From positions 124,001 to 188,000 of the forward strand of contig JADDMT010000044.1 of NCBI GenBank assembly GCA_021401465.1: a DNA stretch of 64,000 nt, read 5' to 3'. Every line of letters starts with the position of its first letter. Position 1 is the stretch's first letter. This DNA is from Teratosphaeria epicoccoides (taxonomy: Eukaryota; Ascomycota; Dothideomycetes; Mycosphaerellales; Teratosphaeriaceae). Position numbers and translations under genes: made by a program. The notes under the pieces were generated by a model that had not been told where the DNA came from, made no database searches, and saw nothing but the letters and a program-made list of their open reading frames with translations. Shown in pieces: positions 1 through 10,278 of the stretch.

Positions 1-1
1 T

Positions 2-475
2 AGTGTCACCATAGCAACGCCGATCAATCTCGTCCTCTTCTCCCTCTTCCTGATCATCCTCTATCTTCGCCTCCGACCCGCCAAGAACATCGCAGCCTCT
101 CTTCCTCAACCGCCGCCGCCGACAGTCTTCAAGGTCTTCACCCCACCACAGCTCCTCCCATACAACGGGCAGAATGGCATGCCCGTATACTTAGCGGTGC
201 GCGGCAACATCTTTGACGTCTCATCTGGGCGAAACTTCTACGGTCCAGGCGGTCCGTATCAGAACTTCGCCGGCAGAGATGCAAGTCGAGGGTTGGCGTG
301 TGGGAGCTTCGATGAGGACATGCTGACGGAAGACTTGAATGGGCCGCTTGACAAGCTGGAGGATTTGGGCGGTGAGGAGATGGAGGCGTTGAGAGGCTGG
401 GAGGAGCGGTTTAACGAGAAGTATCTGGTGGTGGGCAAGTTGGTGCCGGTTGGGCATCCAGAGGCCGAGGAGTAG
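2..475 (+). CDS. DAP1: Dap1/MAPR-type cytochrome b5-like heme-binding protein (5' end outside window)
   Basis: The reading frame is open from base 2, so the gene enters from outside the window and its true start is not visible. The N-terminal part holds a hydrophobic membrane segment (about residues 6-21) followed by a proline-rich linker. A cytochrome b5-like heme/steroid-binding fold follows, with the family hallmarks FDVSSGRNFYGPGGPY, NFAGRDASRGLA and a final EEMEALRGWEE helix. Members of the membrane-associated progesterone receptor family (Dap1, PGRMC1) bind heme and support sterol-synthesis cytochrome P450s such as Erg11 at the ER. The first ATG in the window (179) lies inside the domain and is not the start. 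Family assignment is confident; function is taken from the family. Confidence 0.88.
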   Translation, partial: SVTIATPINLVLFSLFLIILYLRLRPAKNIAASLPQPPPPTVFKVFTPPQLLPYNGQNGMPVYLAVRGNIFDVSSGRNFYGPGGPYQNFAGRDASRGLACGSFDEDMLTEDLNGPLDKLEDLGGEEMEALRGWEERFNEKYLVVGKLVPVGHPEAEE

Positions 476-1001
476 ATGTTACATGTCGAGCTCCATGGAT
501 CTTCTGATACGTACGAATCAGCAATGACCGTCCTTATCCACACTTTGATGCTTGACGCTGTGTAAGAAGGCTGCAAAGCTGTACTGGTGTAAGAACAGAA
601 GTGTCGGCCGGTCGACGCGCGATGATGCAGAAACTACTTCTGCGTCCAGACCATTGGCTATTCTCGTACCAGAAAGATTGAACAAAGCGAGTTGCCCACG
701 TTGTTTCTGGTTCCACTGATGCGAGTGCATTGTGCTCATCATGCAATGTCCGTGAAGCGGCTGTTGCTCTAATCCGACCGTCAATTCGATTGTCTGATGA
801 TTAGCGACGTTGAGCAAAGGCGCTAGACAGCTTGACGACAACTTGACGGCTGGTCTATACACATTGATTGCATGACAGACTCACCACGTACCATCGCTTC
901 GAATCCGAGCTGTTAGCCCATTTCCCAAAAAAAAATCAGGAATATATTTTAGAGAAACAGACAATGTCCAATCACCACGCTGTTGATAGTTGTTGAGATT
1001 G
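476..1001. other. Intergenic, no gene seen
   Basis: This stretch follows the Dap1 stop codon. Short open frames occur on both strands but none shows a recognisable domain or coding-like composition. An A-run of nine lies near 926. Confidence 0.5.
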
Positions 1002-1141
1002 GGGCGTATAGCTCAGTGTATGTAACCACCAAGTATCGGCAATATTGAGGAGGTCGCTATACTAAATCCTCCCAGGGTAGAGCGCTCGCTTTGCATAACC
1101 ACAAATGCGAGAGGTCTGGATTTCGATCATCCATCCGTCCA
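1002..1141 (+). tRNA. tRNA-Ala(TGC)-like gene with an insertion in the D loop and a 10-nt anticodon-loop intron
   Basis: The pieces of an alanine tRNA are present in order. The acceptor 5' strand is 1002-1008 and its 3' strand 1134-1140: six of seven pairs form, including the G3-U70 wobble that marks alanine tRNAs. The D-stem halves GCTC (1011-1014) and GAGC (1080-1083) pair perfectly. The anticodon stem 1085-1089/1107-1111 is perfect, with anticodon TGC at 1092-1094. The T arm 1117-1133 has a perfect 5-bp stem around TTCGATC, and the discriminator is A1141. Two insertions are visible: about 58 nt between the D-stem halves (near 1019-1076), and about 10 nt (near 1096-1105) after position 37, the usual eukaryotic intron site. 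The D-loop insertion is abnormal. The gene is either a pseudogene, a tRNA-derived element, or a tRNA with an unusual second intron. Confidence 0.55.
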
Positions 1142-1466
1142 TTTCGTTTTAGCCAGAAAGCCCGACAAATATTTTTGCCCGTCGACCCGCAGAATTGGTC
1201 AAAACCTGGTCCAATCCGCCGTTTTCCGGCCGCGAACATGGCAGCATCGTTCTCAGCGCATCAATTTAGCAGGTTTCGGCGACGTTTTGCAATTGCTTGT
1301 TGAAAAGCGCTGACACTAGCAGTCAAAGAAAATGGATCCAAAAGACCACGGCCTCGTGAACATCTGAAAATACACACCTTGTTTACTAGCAGGACAGACA
1401 AAAACTGTTTCACTAGGTAGATTCCCTGTGGACTGCCTTCTCTACGCTCGCAAAACTTCATCTACT
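1142..1466. other. Intergenic, no gene seen
   Basis: This spacer lies between the tRNA-like gene and the kinase relic. Only short open frames without recognisable motifs are present. Confidence 0.4.
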
Positions 1467-2286
1467 ATGATGGATGAAACACTGCCACCCAGAGTGAACA
1501 GTGCTCGGGACCTTTTTCGCCTCTCACTGAGTGGGTTTCTGTCGAAGATGGACATCAGACCTTTTCTCGCTGTACGTTCGGTTTCGTCACCAACAATCAC
1601 CAAGTCTTGAGCACCGAAATCATCAACAAGTGCCTGAAGTTGACTCCAGACCGGGAGGTCTACCCCGAAGCACCGCTCAACATCACAGTGGCAACTGTTC
1701 CCGAAATCGAAAGAAATGTATATGTCAAAGGCCCCTGCACTCTCTCTATACAAAAGTTTGCCGGGTACAGGCTGACTCCCAAACCTGCTCCTGCAGGAGG
1801 CCGAGACAATGGAGTTCCTATCGCACAATGGATCGCATCCGAACATTATACAGTATCATGGTTGTCTTGTTGAGCGTGGTCGTGCTGTTCGCCTCGTTCT
1901 GGCCCGGCTTCCACAGATCTTGGCATATCGCTTTGCCGACGCTGGTGTGGAGAATTTCAACGTGGAGGACTGCATGCGAAAGATTGAGTCGATATTTCGC
2001 TTCCTTCATTCCCTCGGTCGGGCGCACAACAATCTCAAATCTACAAACATAATGCTCGATTCAAATGACGAACCATTTATCATCGACTTCGGATCGTGCC
2101 AACCGTTTGGCGCCCTTCTAATTACAGGAGGCACCCGAGGATGGGTCGACGAAGACTACACCTACTCAGCGCAACGGAATGATGAGATCGCAATTGGAAA
2201 AGATTCGGATCTGGTTAAAAAAAAACCTTCCTAATCAGAACCATGAGATTCGCAGACGTGAAGTACGCATACTTGGGGAGCTGTAG
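1467..2286 (+). pseudogene. Frameshifted small fungal protein-kinase-like gene
   Basis: Parts of a small (about 250-residue) fungal Ser/Thr kinase-like protein can be read, but not in one frame. An N-lobe-like segment runs in frame 2 (about 1520-1760, containing VPEIERNVYVKGP). The middle is in frame 3 (1776-2200): HPNIIQYHGC, the catalytic-loop equivalent HNNLKSTNIML, then IIDFGSC and GWVDEDY. The C-terminal tail returns in frame 1 (2200-2286, KIRIWLKKNLPNQ). The shifts near 1765 and 2200 do not fit introns of normal length. The catalytic loop has HNNLK where active kinases have HRDLK; many fungal relatives of this type also lack the standard residues. The upstream ATG at 1467/1470 is in yet another frame. 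Family recognition is by motif only. Confidence 0.6.
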
Positions 2287-2456
2287 GCAGCAACATGTGA
2301 CACGGGATCCGAAAGTGACCCGCGATGCTGTCATGGACATTACATAGTGACCCTCTGGAGGTCATAGAAGAAAAACTACTTATCTGAGGCAAAGTGAAAC
2401 GCTACATGGCATGAGCACGACCGCCATGTAGTACTGCCACGTAACTACTAAGTTAT

Positions 2457-3738
2457 CTACGACCACAACTCGTCATCTGAAGACACCTGCTTTCTCGGAG
2501 CACAGAAGAAGTCATGTCCGACAGCCAAATGGTGTTCCAGGTGATCCTCGCAGCGGTGAGATCCGTCGCAGCGAACGAAAGGGCAGCGGAAACCGTCCAC
2601 ATGCTGGGAGACACTCGATGTCTGTTCGACTGGAGCTGTCGGGTCGTTGAGGCATGGAGAGGGGTCCTTCTCAAGGTGATTTCTGAGCTTGCTGACCTGT
2701 GAGTATGCGTAGCGCCTTTGCTCTTTCGACAGAGCCTTGTCGTGGAGACACCAGGCACACTGGTTGCCTTGCAGACCGTCCGGCTGAACATCGGAGGGGA
2801 CCTCGGCTTCAACCGAGTCGGGACTCGGTGGGGGACGTTCAAGGGTTGTCGCTGGCGGGGTCCTTGACGGCGATGGCGCAGTGCCGCTAATGCGGTCAGC
2901 GCTTCGATGCGCCGCTGGACGACCTCGCCATCTTCCGATTTTCTGACATCGTCATTTCTGCAAAGCATGGTAGAACGTAGTGCTCGTTCGTCGAACTCGT
3001 ACTCCATCTGCGCTTGGTGCACAGCGGGCACTGGTCGGCCTGTTCTTTGCCGGTCGATCTCCGTTGTGCCAAGCGAGGCGAAGTGTTGCGTCCAATCGCG
3101 ACCTGTGATCTCCTTGGGTACTCTGCCTGCGCATCAGCGTCTCTAAAGATCGCACCGTGCCTACGCGGAAGGGTTGGTCCGCCGGCCTTTCATCAATCGC
3201 ACAGTGATAATTATCAGCAGGACGTGGTCGTCTTTGGTCTTTGATTCCTTTGACCATGTAAATCTGGATGTCCTTGTATTTCAAGCAATCGCCGGCGCTC
3301 CTGTACGATGTATACTGCCAATGGAAGTTCTGCTCGTCTTCGTCGAGGTCTGCACAACGCAGCTTGCTCTCGCAGTCCACGATAGCCGAAGGTCGGGTAG
3401 CAGTGTAGACTATGAGCAAGAGCGAGCAGCAAGGGAAGCTGCAATCGTTGACGTTCGTTCGCGTACTACGCATCGCAAAAGACCCAGTGATAGTGTAGGG
3501 TAGCTAGCAGATCATCCACGTTGAGGACGGGTTTATCAGATCGCTCTTGCAGAGCAAACTCAATGCGAAGGTCATTCTCGATGTAATACGACAAAGTCGT
3601 AGCGGCCTGCTTCGCATCCCCGAAATGAGTTTCGGGTATAAGATCGAGCCAGTCTGAATCTTGTACGCCTGCCTCCATTGCCGAGCGAAGACGTCGAGTG
3701 AGCTGAGCTGCTTGACGTTAGAGTAGTCTACGTGCCAG
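2457..3738 (-). pseudogene. Decayed DUF3435-type (tyrosine-recombinase-like) gene with C-terminal C2H2 fingers
   Basis: Reading the minus strand, segments of a DUF3435/FluG-domain protein appear in the right order but jump between frames. First comes VFARQWRQAYKIQTGS (near 3700), then YYIENDLRIEFAL and PVLNVDDLLATLHYHWVF (to 3466). These are followed by NERQRLQLPLLL, VYTATRPSAIVD (the arginine of the recombinase-like core, near 3400), CLKYKDIQIYMVKG (near 3270), and HVLLIIITVRLMKGRRTNPS ending in a stop near 3170. A last open block (2457 to about 2785) encodes a zinc-finger region with CAWC...HLEKD and CPFVRC...HLEHHLAVGH. At least three frameshifts and one stop make it non-functional. DUF3435 is the domain of Starship 'captain' recombinases, but it also occurs widely in uncharacterised fungal proteins. 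No element ends were found. Confidence 0.62.
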
Positions 3739-4272
3739 TGCAGGAAGAGTTACAGATCGTGGAGGCTGGCTCGAGGCAAGTCCTCGGGTCGTGGGGAGAC
3801 TTGGATCTTAGGTGAGTCGCAAAATCGAAGCAGTGGTGAGCGTGCATCCTCGTACTCGTAACAGCCGGCATTTCACTATACTGCGGAAGGGTCGTGGGTC
3901 TGGCTCCAACAGCTATCGAACTCATTGGACATGCGTCGCTTTCACCCAAAGTCTCTATCGATCGACGGTGTTTGGCAACGGCGAGGAGGTTGTGGCGATT
4001 TATGAAGGTGATTGACATTCTGGCCGAGGGACTGGGAACCACCATGATGTTGGTGAGTAAGCCAACACTACTTTTCGTGAAGTTTTCGCCGTCTTTCGTT
4101 GTGGTCCAGTCGTCCCTGACTCGGCACGTTGGGCTGGGCCATTTTGGGCGCCGCTCAGCTACGAAGACACGAGCAGCACGCCGCATTGTGTTGATTCGGG
4201 TGCTTATCCGTGATGACATACGGAGTATCAATTTTAAGCTGACGTCTAGACTGCGCAGTCGGTCTCGTGCGC
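3739..4272. other. No clear gene; possible upstream part of the DUF3435 relic
   Basis: A 167-codon minus-strand open frame (3728-4231) covers most of this stretch but has no recognisable domain. It may hold the decayed N-terminal part of the DUF3435 gene or be unrelated. Confidence 0.35.
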
Positions 4273-5652
4273 TTACAAAAGGTCCGCATCGTGTACAGCC
4301 AAATCCACTGCTTCAGGTGCCGTCTGATCTGCGAATGCATACCCGCCCCCAGGAGGCTGCAAGTCTGGCAAAAACCCGATGCTTTCATAACTCTTTGGCT
4401 TCCCGTCTACAAAGAAAAAGTGCCGAAAGACAATCTACACAGGAGCAAGTCAGTGCACGGCCAGTGCCTCAGTCTGACATCTTGCGTATCCGACAAATGT
4501 TGGGCACAAGTTCACTCACAGAAGCCGCGGACAATGAATAGCTATCAGCGTTGTGGCTGAGCGTGAGATATGCCCATTTCGGACTATTGCCTGTCACGAG
4601 GGCGGTACCAGGTTTGCGTCCTGTAATCAGTTCAAATCCGTACCTAAACATGTCAGGTTAGTCTACTCTGGATGCATTTTGTTGCAACTTCTCAGAGTTT
4701 TGTCCGTAATGATTGGAACTTACAACTCCCCAATTGGATAAGAACCACTGTCGTCTATCGGCAGCCGGCCGGGGACTAAACCAGGTCAGTCACAGTGTGT
4801 GGTGGTCCTGCATTGGTCGCTGTTGCGACGAACACATACAATATACAACGTCGACGACGTGTACGAGCTCGTGAGCTATTTTCACCGGCAACATCAATCT
4901 CTCGACATCGTCAAGGATCGTTTTGTCAAATGCGAATAACCGGTCATTGTCGAAGACGTCGTAAAGATTGTCATATTTGGGGTCGGCTCCGAATCCTCTG
5001 CGGCGAGACTGTAGTCCAGTGCCGCTCCCTTTCGGACATATCAAGATGAAGCGTTTGCTGTAGTTGAGGTTGGTGTATGTCATGGCGCTGAGCCCACCAA
5101 TCTCACGACAGGGGAGTTCAGTGCTACCGCGCACTTTCATCTGGTTGTCGACGTCGTAAACCAATGGTCCCCGCTTCTCTAGATGGCCGTCACCACAATA
5201 GAAGACTACCAACGCCTTTTCCTTCTCCAGAACTCTGTTCCATGCTACTCTTGCAGCAGCGTCATAAGTAGCTTGCAGCACCAAGTCAGTGGCTATGTTC
5301 TGGCCTGTTAAGACCTCGAAGACACCTGAGGTGCGAGCGACATACATGAGAGTATGTCGAAGAATTGATCCTGCCATGGCGTACTCAGTCCGTACACATC
5401 CTCCCTCGGAACACCAAACATGTCAGCGATTGAATTTTGTTGGGGGATCGTTGGCAGCAAAGGTGTTCGTGAGCGTGTCGCCTTGGATGTTCTCCATGCA
5501 GCACGTGCAAAGACGGCCTGTGCTGATGGAATGGCATTGACAAGGCGAGGTGTGTAGCCAAGACCATCACATCGACTGTCAATCCAGTACTCTGCGAATG
5601 CAAGCTGGTGTAGGAATACGTTCCAGAAAAACAAATACCTCCAATGACCCAT
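4273..5652 (-). CDS. Secreted M35-like (deuterolysin/Lys-specific type) metallopeptidase, five exons, one frame break
   Basis: The start ATG at 5652 opens a signal-peptide-like segment (MGHWRYLFFWNVFLHQLAFA) followed by WIDSRC, typical of fungal M35-like secreted proteins. The zinc site is HELVH near 4868. After introns 4776-4839, 4644-4723 and 4435-4519 (donors GTATGT, GTAAGT, GTGAGT; acceptors TTTAG, TTTAG, TGTAG) the frame continues through DDSGSYPIGELYGFE and HNADSYSLSAA, where M35 enzymes carry GTxDxxYG and NADSY. The last exon (4273-4434) ends PDLQPPGGGY...DLL. These three junctions keep phase exactly. Between about 5410 and 5380 the frame shifts by one base with no plausible intron: MFGVPRED is in one frame and YAMAGSILRHT in the next. 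The gene is therefore either freshly broken or carries a sequence error. Substrate is unknown. Confidence 0.65.
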
Positions 5653-6438
5653 GTTGGTGAGCATTGATTTTCTGCTCTGGGAGGGCAATTCAAGTGAGAT
5701 GAAACAATGGATGCCTCTTGGTTGGAGTCCTCGGAATCAGGAGGAAGCTGATGAGGACTGGTCAATAATGTCAATGACATTCGGAGGAGTATGTTAAAGA
5801 CCAGTGACTTATTGGTGTGGCAGCATTCAGCTTGCTCTGCGACCGCTTTTACGCCATTATCGGCCATGGCTGCATCGTGTGAGGAACGCTATCGTTGTAA
5901 GACACTTTTCCCGTGACTTAGGGCAGCCTCAAAGTTTTCTAAAGCCAGCCCCGTTTTGTACAGCGAAGGGTTGGCAGAATGCTCCCGCGGCAAGCTGCTA
6001 TCGCGTGCCTTTGGCTGAATGCTTCAAGTTCAACCTGCCCCTACGGCAAGCGGTTGGAAGAAGGATTCCTGTCCTCTCACGAACTCGATGGAGTGTCTCA
6101 ATAAGAATCAGGTCAACTTATTGATCAAGATCCAGTGACCTAATGTTTAGTCACGGGTTGTGGCTGTCCGTTAGTGAAGGTTGTGGTTGCGCTAAGCCGC
6201 CAGGGGGCAAACATGCATGTGATACCAGACTGGGTGGATTTTTCTCAGCTCGCCACAATCACGAGCGGTGCACGCTATCTGAGCAGCTGGCGTCGCTAAG
6301 CATGTACCAGGAGCACTACATGTGCGATGTCGGGCATATTCTTTAGACTGCGGGCACCCCAACATGTGTCGTTGATCTCTTGTCCCCAACCTTCTACTTT
6401 ACTACGAAGCGAGCAAGTAGCGACTCGGTGACAAGAGA
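5653..6438. other. Intergenic between divergent metallopeptidase and MACPF genes
   Basis: The region separates two divergently transcribed genes and probably holds both promoters. Short open frames have no recognisable domains. Confidence 0.4.
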
Positions 6439-7967
6439 ATGACTGCAGCCAACGGCCGCTACTTCACGGCCTTGGACGTCCTTGGTCGGACGATCAATGC
6501 CAATAAAACACAGGGTGAGTCCTTTTTCGTATCTTGGACAGTCCTCGAGGAGCATGGCGCTAACAAGAACGCAGTCAATCCTTTAGATGCCAACAACGTG
6601 CTGGCTGCCAATTCGAACGTGCAGGTGATCAAGTTCGGCTCAGAACATCCTTTCTACTTCCCAGGATCCTCCTTCGCGGTTGGCGTGCCTGAGAATGTTG
6701 GGACCGCATGGATTGACAAAGGCACGGGAACAACCTACTTCGCCAAATCTGGAGATGAAATGCGTAGGCAATTGGAGGTGGACCTCAAGATCGAAGCATC
6801 GTATATGGTAGCTGGTCTCCAAGTGTCGCACAGCTGATCTGGGCTGATACATAAATCAAGGCTGTCACAGCGAAGGCCGGGGCGAACTTCAGCTACGAGG
6901 ATAAATACAAGTCCGATACGATGTATTGTGTCATCAACAACAGCTCCGATCTCTACGAAACCACCTTGAAAGGCACTCATCGAGAAATCCTCGCATCGTT
7001 CACCGCCAGCATCATGGGGGACATCCGCAAGTTGCCCAGCAAGTTCGACGACGCTGACAGTGCGGATTTGGAAAAATACCATGCTTTCGTACAGCTTTGG
7101 GGAACTCACATCGTCACTCAGGCCGCATATGGCACTCGGTATCAGGCCATGATCGAGGAGAAGACTTCAGAAATAGAGCAGGCGGCCAAGTTCAAAATCA
7201 ACGTTGAAGCCGAGTACGCTGGCGTGATCGGGAAAGGAACCGGCAGCGTTGATGTTACCGGCTCGCAAGAATACAAAACATACACGAATACCCGGTCCGA
7301 ATCGCATACGATCATGGGTGGCGATCCCATCGCCCGCAACGTGCTGCAACAAACACCCTTCGACCCGACGGCGTTGAAGACGTGGGCTGAGAGTGAATAT
7401 GGCATTGGCAACGAGATTCTCACGCACATGAACCTCATTCCTATCAGCGAATTCATCGAGGCGAGTGACGACGCAACGCTGAAAAGCATCGGTGCGATGC
7501 TTGCCAACTACGTGGCATACGCCAACTTCGGTGTTCTGGCAGTACCCAACACAAATAATCACTACGGTCCATGCATGGTCGTACACCCAATTTCCGAGGC
7601 CGGCGAGGCTATCGTAACGTTGTCCAGCGATGAAAACGCCGAGATGAAAAAGATCGCCGATCCACCCGGGTGGACTCTGAGCGCGGATGGCAAGGAACTC
7701 CGGTATGCCTGGACTGCACGCCAACCGGCCGAAACGTTCAATTTCAACTTGAGATGTGGCTCACGTACTGACATCAAGATCAATGTCCACCAAGGCGCCG
7801 CAGATGTCATATGGTCGACGACCTACAGCCAGTGGGGATGGCCGGACTCCAGTTCGCCTTACACATACTACATATACCTGCGCTACAAGAATGACGGAAC
7901 CACCAAATACGACCTTGGGGCCAATCTGGCCAAACGGGGTGGCAAGATACCTGCTCCCTTGTTCTGA
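6439..7967 (+). CDS. MACPF-domain (perforin-like) protein
   Basis: Three exons, 6439-6514, 6575-6807 and 6861-7967, give an uninterrupted 471-residue protein. Intron 1 (60 nt) has GTGAGT, GCTAAC and CGCAG. Intron 2 (53 nt) has GTAGCT, CTGATA and CAAG. The MACPF family signature is the central YHAFVQLWGTHIVTQAAYG at about residues 177-195, with the Y/W-G-T-H core. A glycine-rich segment (GVIGKGTGSVDVTGS) follows. The C-terminal third is beta-rich and not recognised. There is no obvious N-terminal signal peptide. MACPF proteins generally insert into membranes as pore-forming rings; in fungi known members act as cytolysins or in unknown roles. Target and function here cannot be told. The neighbouring genes are mostly decayed, while this one looks intact. 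Confidence 0.85.
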
Positions 7968-9486
7968 TTGATTAGCCCAGGTGTGCCGGCTCGAACCTGA
8001 TATCTACGTACAGATTGCGACAGATGGGACAAACTTGAGATTTGAAGAAGCTCCTGTCCGTGTCCTACGGGAATTCTTTGAATGTGGAAGGCTCTCAACG
8101 CAAAATAGCTTCGTCGTAAGTGTGTTCCGGTCGTGCCTGTGTGCGCTCTGGTGACCGAGGACATTACGGTGCACTTGAAGCTCCTTCTACACAAGTAGCC
8201 GTGGCTGTTCTGCTAAGAGTGATTCTGGGTAACTTTACGCAGATGTCTAGATACCGGGTCCTCTGGAGCGTATGTGTCTGGCCCTGCAGCTCGATGTCAA
8301 ACGGGAGAGCAAAGACGGGCAGGTGAGAGCGATCATAGTCCCAGTAACAACGAAGGTACCGAGGTGGGTACGTAGGCTGCTGTGATACTCGAAAGGCGCT
8401 CGAACGCATGGCTCTTCGTGTGCTCGGCTCTGATCAGGGCGCTCCGACCAATGTTGCGCTGGAGGTAGACGCCGCTCGGAGCGCTGTCCTGACGTAACAT
8501 TGGAGTATCTGTGAAAGCACTTCCTGTCGCTGCCTCCGGTATTCTTGGCGTTCATTGTGGTGGTGGTACCTGGGTAGTGATTCTAGGAAGGTACGACCTC
8601 GAGTCTGGAACATCCGCTGTGCAGGGACATGCAAGCTTGTCAAAGTGCGATCATGAATCGCGATCCCAAAGTGCAGACACCAAAAGCATCGACCAAAACC
8701 TCGCCAAAACGACGCTATGCCACACGAAAGCACCCAGGACCACAACAAGAACGACCGTCATACTCAAGGAAATCAGCACCTGCGCCGTCCGTTATGAAAT
8801 TGACCCGACATGCTCACACTTCCCTTGAGGCAGCCAGCTTGATCGGCCGACATCAGACCCGGCGCTGGATTATGTGCTATATGACGCTCGGCATGACCAC
8901 GATTACTCCAAGAATGCGACGAGCGAGCAAGCCGCTGGCCACTCGATCGTGGCCAAGTTCCTGACGACAGACGTTCTGGGCACCGCGGCGGCGTTGCAGG
9001 AGGGCGACGGCCAACCGCTCGCCTGACCGCCGTCGGATGTCGCGGACATGAATGGCGACGCCCTCCACCGGCGCCTTAGCCGTATCCTCGCGAAGTCTCA
9101 GGCCAATATCGGGGACGCTCTTCGTGTGGGACACGAGCTCAGCAAGTTGGGCGCCAGGGGCGGGGCAGGCAAGATGCCTGACAGCGGCGGGGCGAGCGGT
9201 GAAGCTGGAGAGGATGACGGCGGCAGGGCCGCAGAGGGAGCTAAGGTCGAGGAAGCCTGATGGCTGGCGCTGGCTCCCCGAGCGTCAAAGTCCGAGGATA
9301 CGGAGGACCGGTGGATATGCGATCAACTACGGGGCATCGGCCAATCGGTCGAGAGCTCGTGTACTTATCTCTCGTAGACGAATGCTCCAGCGCCCTGTAC
9401 AGGCGCCTTGCTATACCGCTTGAGGATACTCCTTCTCACCAGCATATCACTGCACACCCTCCTCACCCCGGCAGTATCCCGTCACC
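7968..9486. other. Intergenic; two short open segments of uncertain meaning
   Basis: No gene is recognised. Two short open stretches stand out. One (about 8832-9026, plus strand) reads with a plausible acidic/polar composition (LDYVLYDARHDHDYSKNA) and ends at 9024-9026. The other is a 70-codon frame from ATG 9048 to 9260 (MNGDALHRRLSRIL). They could be remnants of one gene but no family is evident. Confidence 0.35.
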
Positions 9487-10278
9487 TCACTTCAGCACCA
9501 CCAGCAGCAAAACCAATATACAAATCAATATGCCGATCGTCACCCAACTCCAATTGTCCCTACTCTTCCTCGCGACCTGCCCCAACCTGTTCTGCGCCCT
9601 CTGCAACGTGCTCCCATGCCTATCCACACCCCTCTCCATAGCATCTAGCAAGTCATTCTGCTCATCCAGCTCATCGCCCATCTGGATCCCCAACATCCTC
9701 GTTCGACTAATGCTCTGCCCCAGCACATCCAACTGCTCGTCCTGCTCTCGGAGCACTTGAGTGTGGTAAGCGTGGATCTGCTGATTGTCCATCTGACTCT
9801 GATCTGGTGGTCCCGGCTCGTCACGATACCGTTCCGGCTCTGCGAACAGGGCCGCGCGATTCGCGATGTCGTCTGCGTCCAACTCTTCGGCGTCGGGATT
9901 GTCTCGGAAGCGCACATTCTTGCCGCTGCCTATTTGGCGTGGTTTGCGTTGCGCGGCGGCGAAGGCGTCGGCGAAGGCTGGATCGTTGGGTCGTCGAAGG
10001 TCGGCGCTGGGAGGCGCCTGACCGTGAAATTGTGCGTAGAGGTCGTGATACTGTTTTCGTAGACGGGCAAGGTCTGAGGAGGCGTCGTCGTGATGCGTGG
10101 ATTCCTGCGGCTGTTCTGCTTGTGCAAGTCCTTGCTGTAGGTCGGTCAAGGATCGGCGGATATGCGCGTCCTGCTTGTTGGGCTCAAGGTTCAACGCGAC
10201 AGCTCGTTGTCGCTCGAGGAGGGAGAGTTTGAGGTGGTCGGCGAGGAGGGAGAGGTGTCGGGGGGTGGTGATGGACAT
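9487..10278 (-). CDS. SYN8: Syn8/syntaxin-8-like Qc-SNARE
   Basis: A single-exon gene encodes 263 residues. The N-terminus (LFERQRA-type helix, LLADHLKLSLLERQRA) matches fungal Syn8 proteins. A t-SNARE coiled coil lies at about residues 175-235 (LREQDEQLDVLGQSISRTR, then MGDELDEQNDLLDAMERG). The protein ends in a tail anchor of about 20 hydrophobic residues (VTIGILICILVLLLVVLK). This is the standard layout of an endosomal/vacuolar Qc-SNARE. It should take part in membrane fusion in the endosome-to-vacuole pathway. It is divergent from the RING gene, sharing the 570-bp spacer upstream. ATG 10278 is the only sensible start. Confidence 0.88.
   Translation of the reverse strand: MSITTPRHLSLLADHLKLSLLERQRAVALNLEPNKQDAHIRRSLTDLQQGLAQAEQPQESTHHDDASSDLARLRKQYHDLYAQFHGQAPPSADLRRPNDPAFADAFAAAQRKPRQIGSGKNVRFRDNPDAEELDADDIANRAALFAEPERYRDEPGPPDQSQMDNQQIHAYHTQVLREQDEQLDVLGQSISRTRMLGIQMGDELDEQNDLLDAMERGVDRHGSTLQRAQNRLGQVARKSRDNWSWVTIGILICILVLLLVVLK

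Noticed and set aside
8629..8964. 111-codon basic frame (KVQTPKASTKTSPKRRYATRK)
   Set aside because: Lys/Arg/Ser-rich composition alone is not evidence; no homologous family is recognised and the frame changes before the next open segment.
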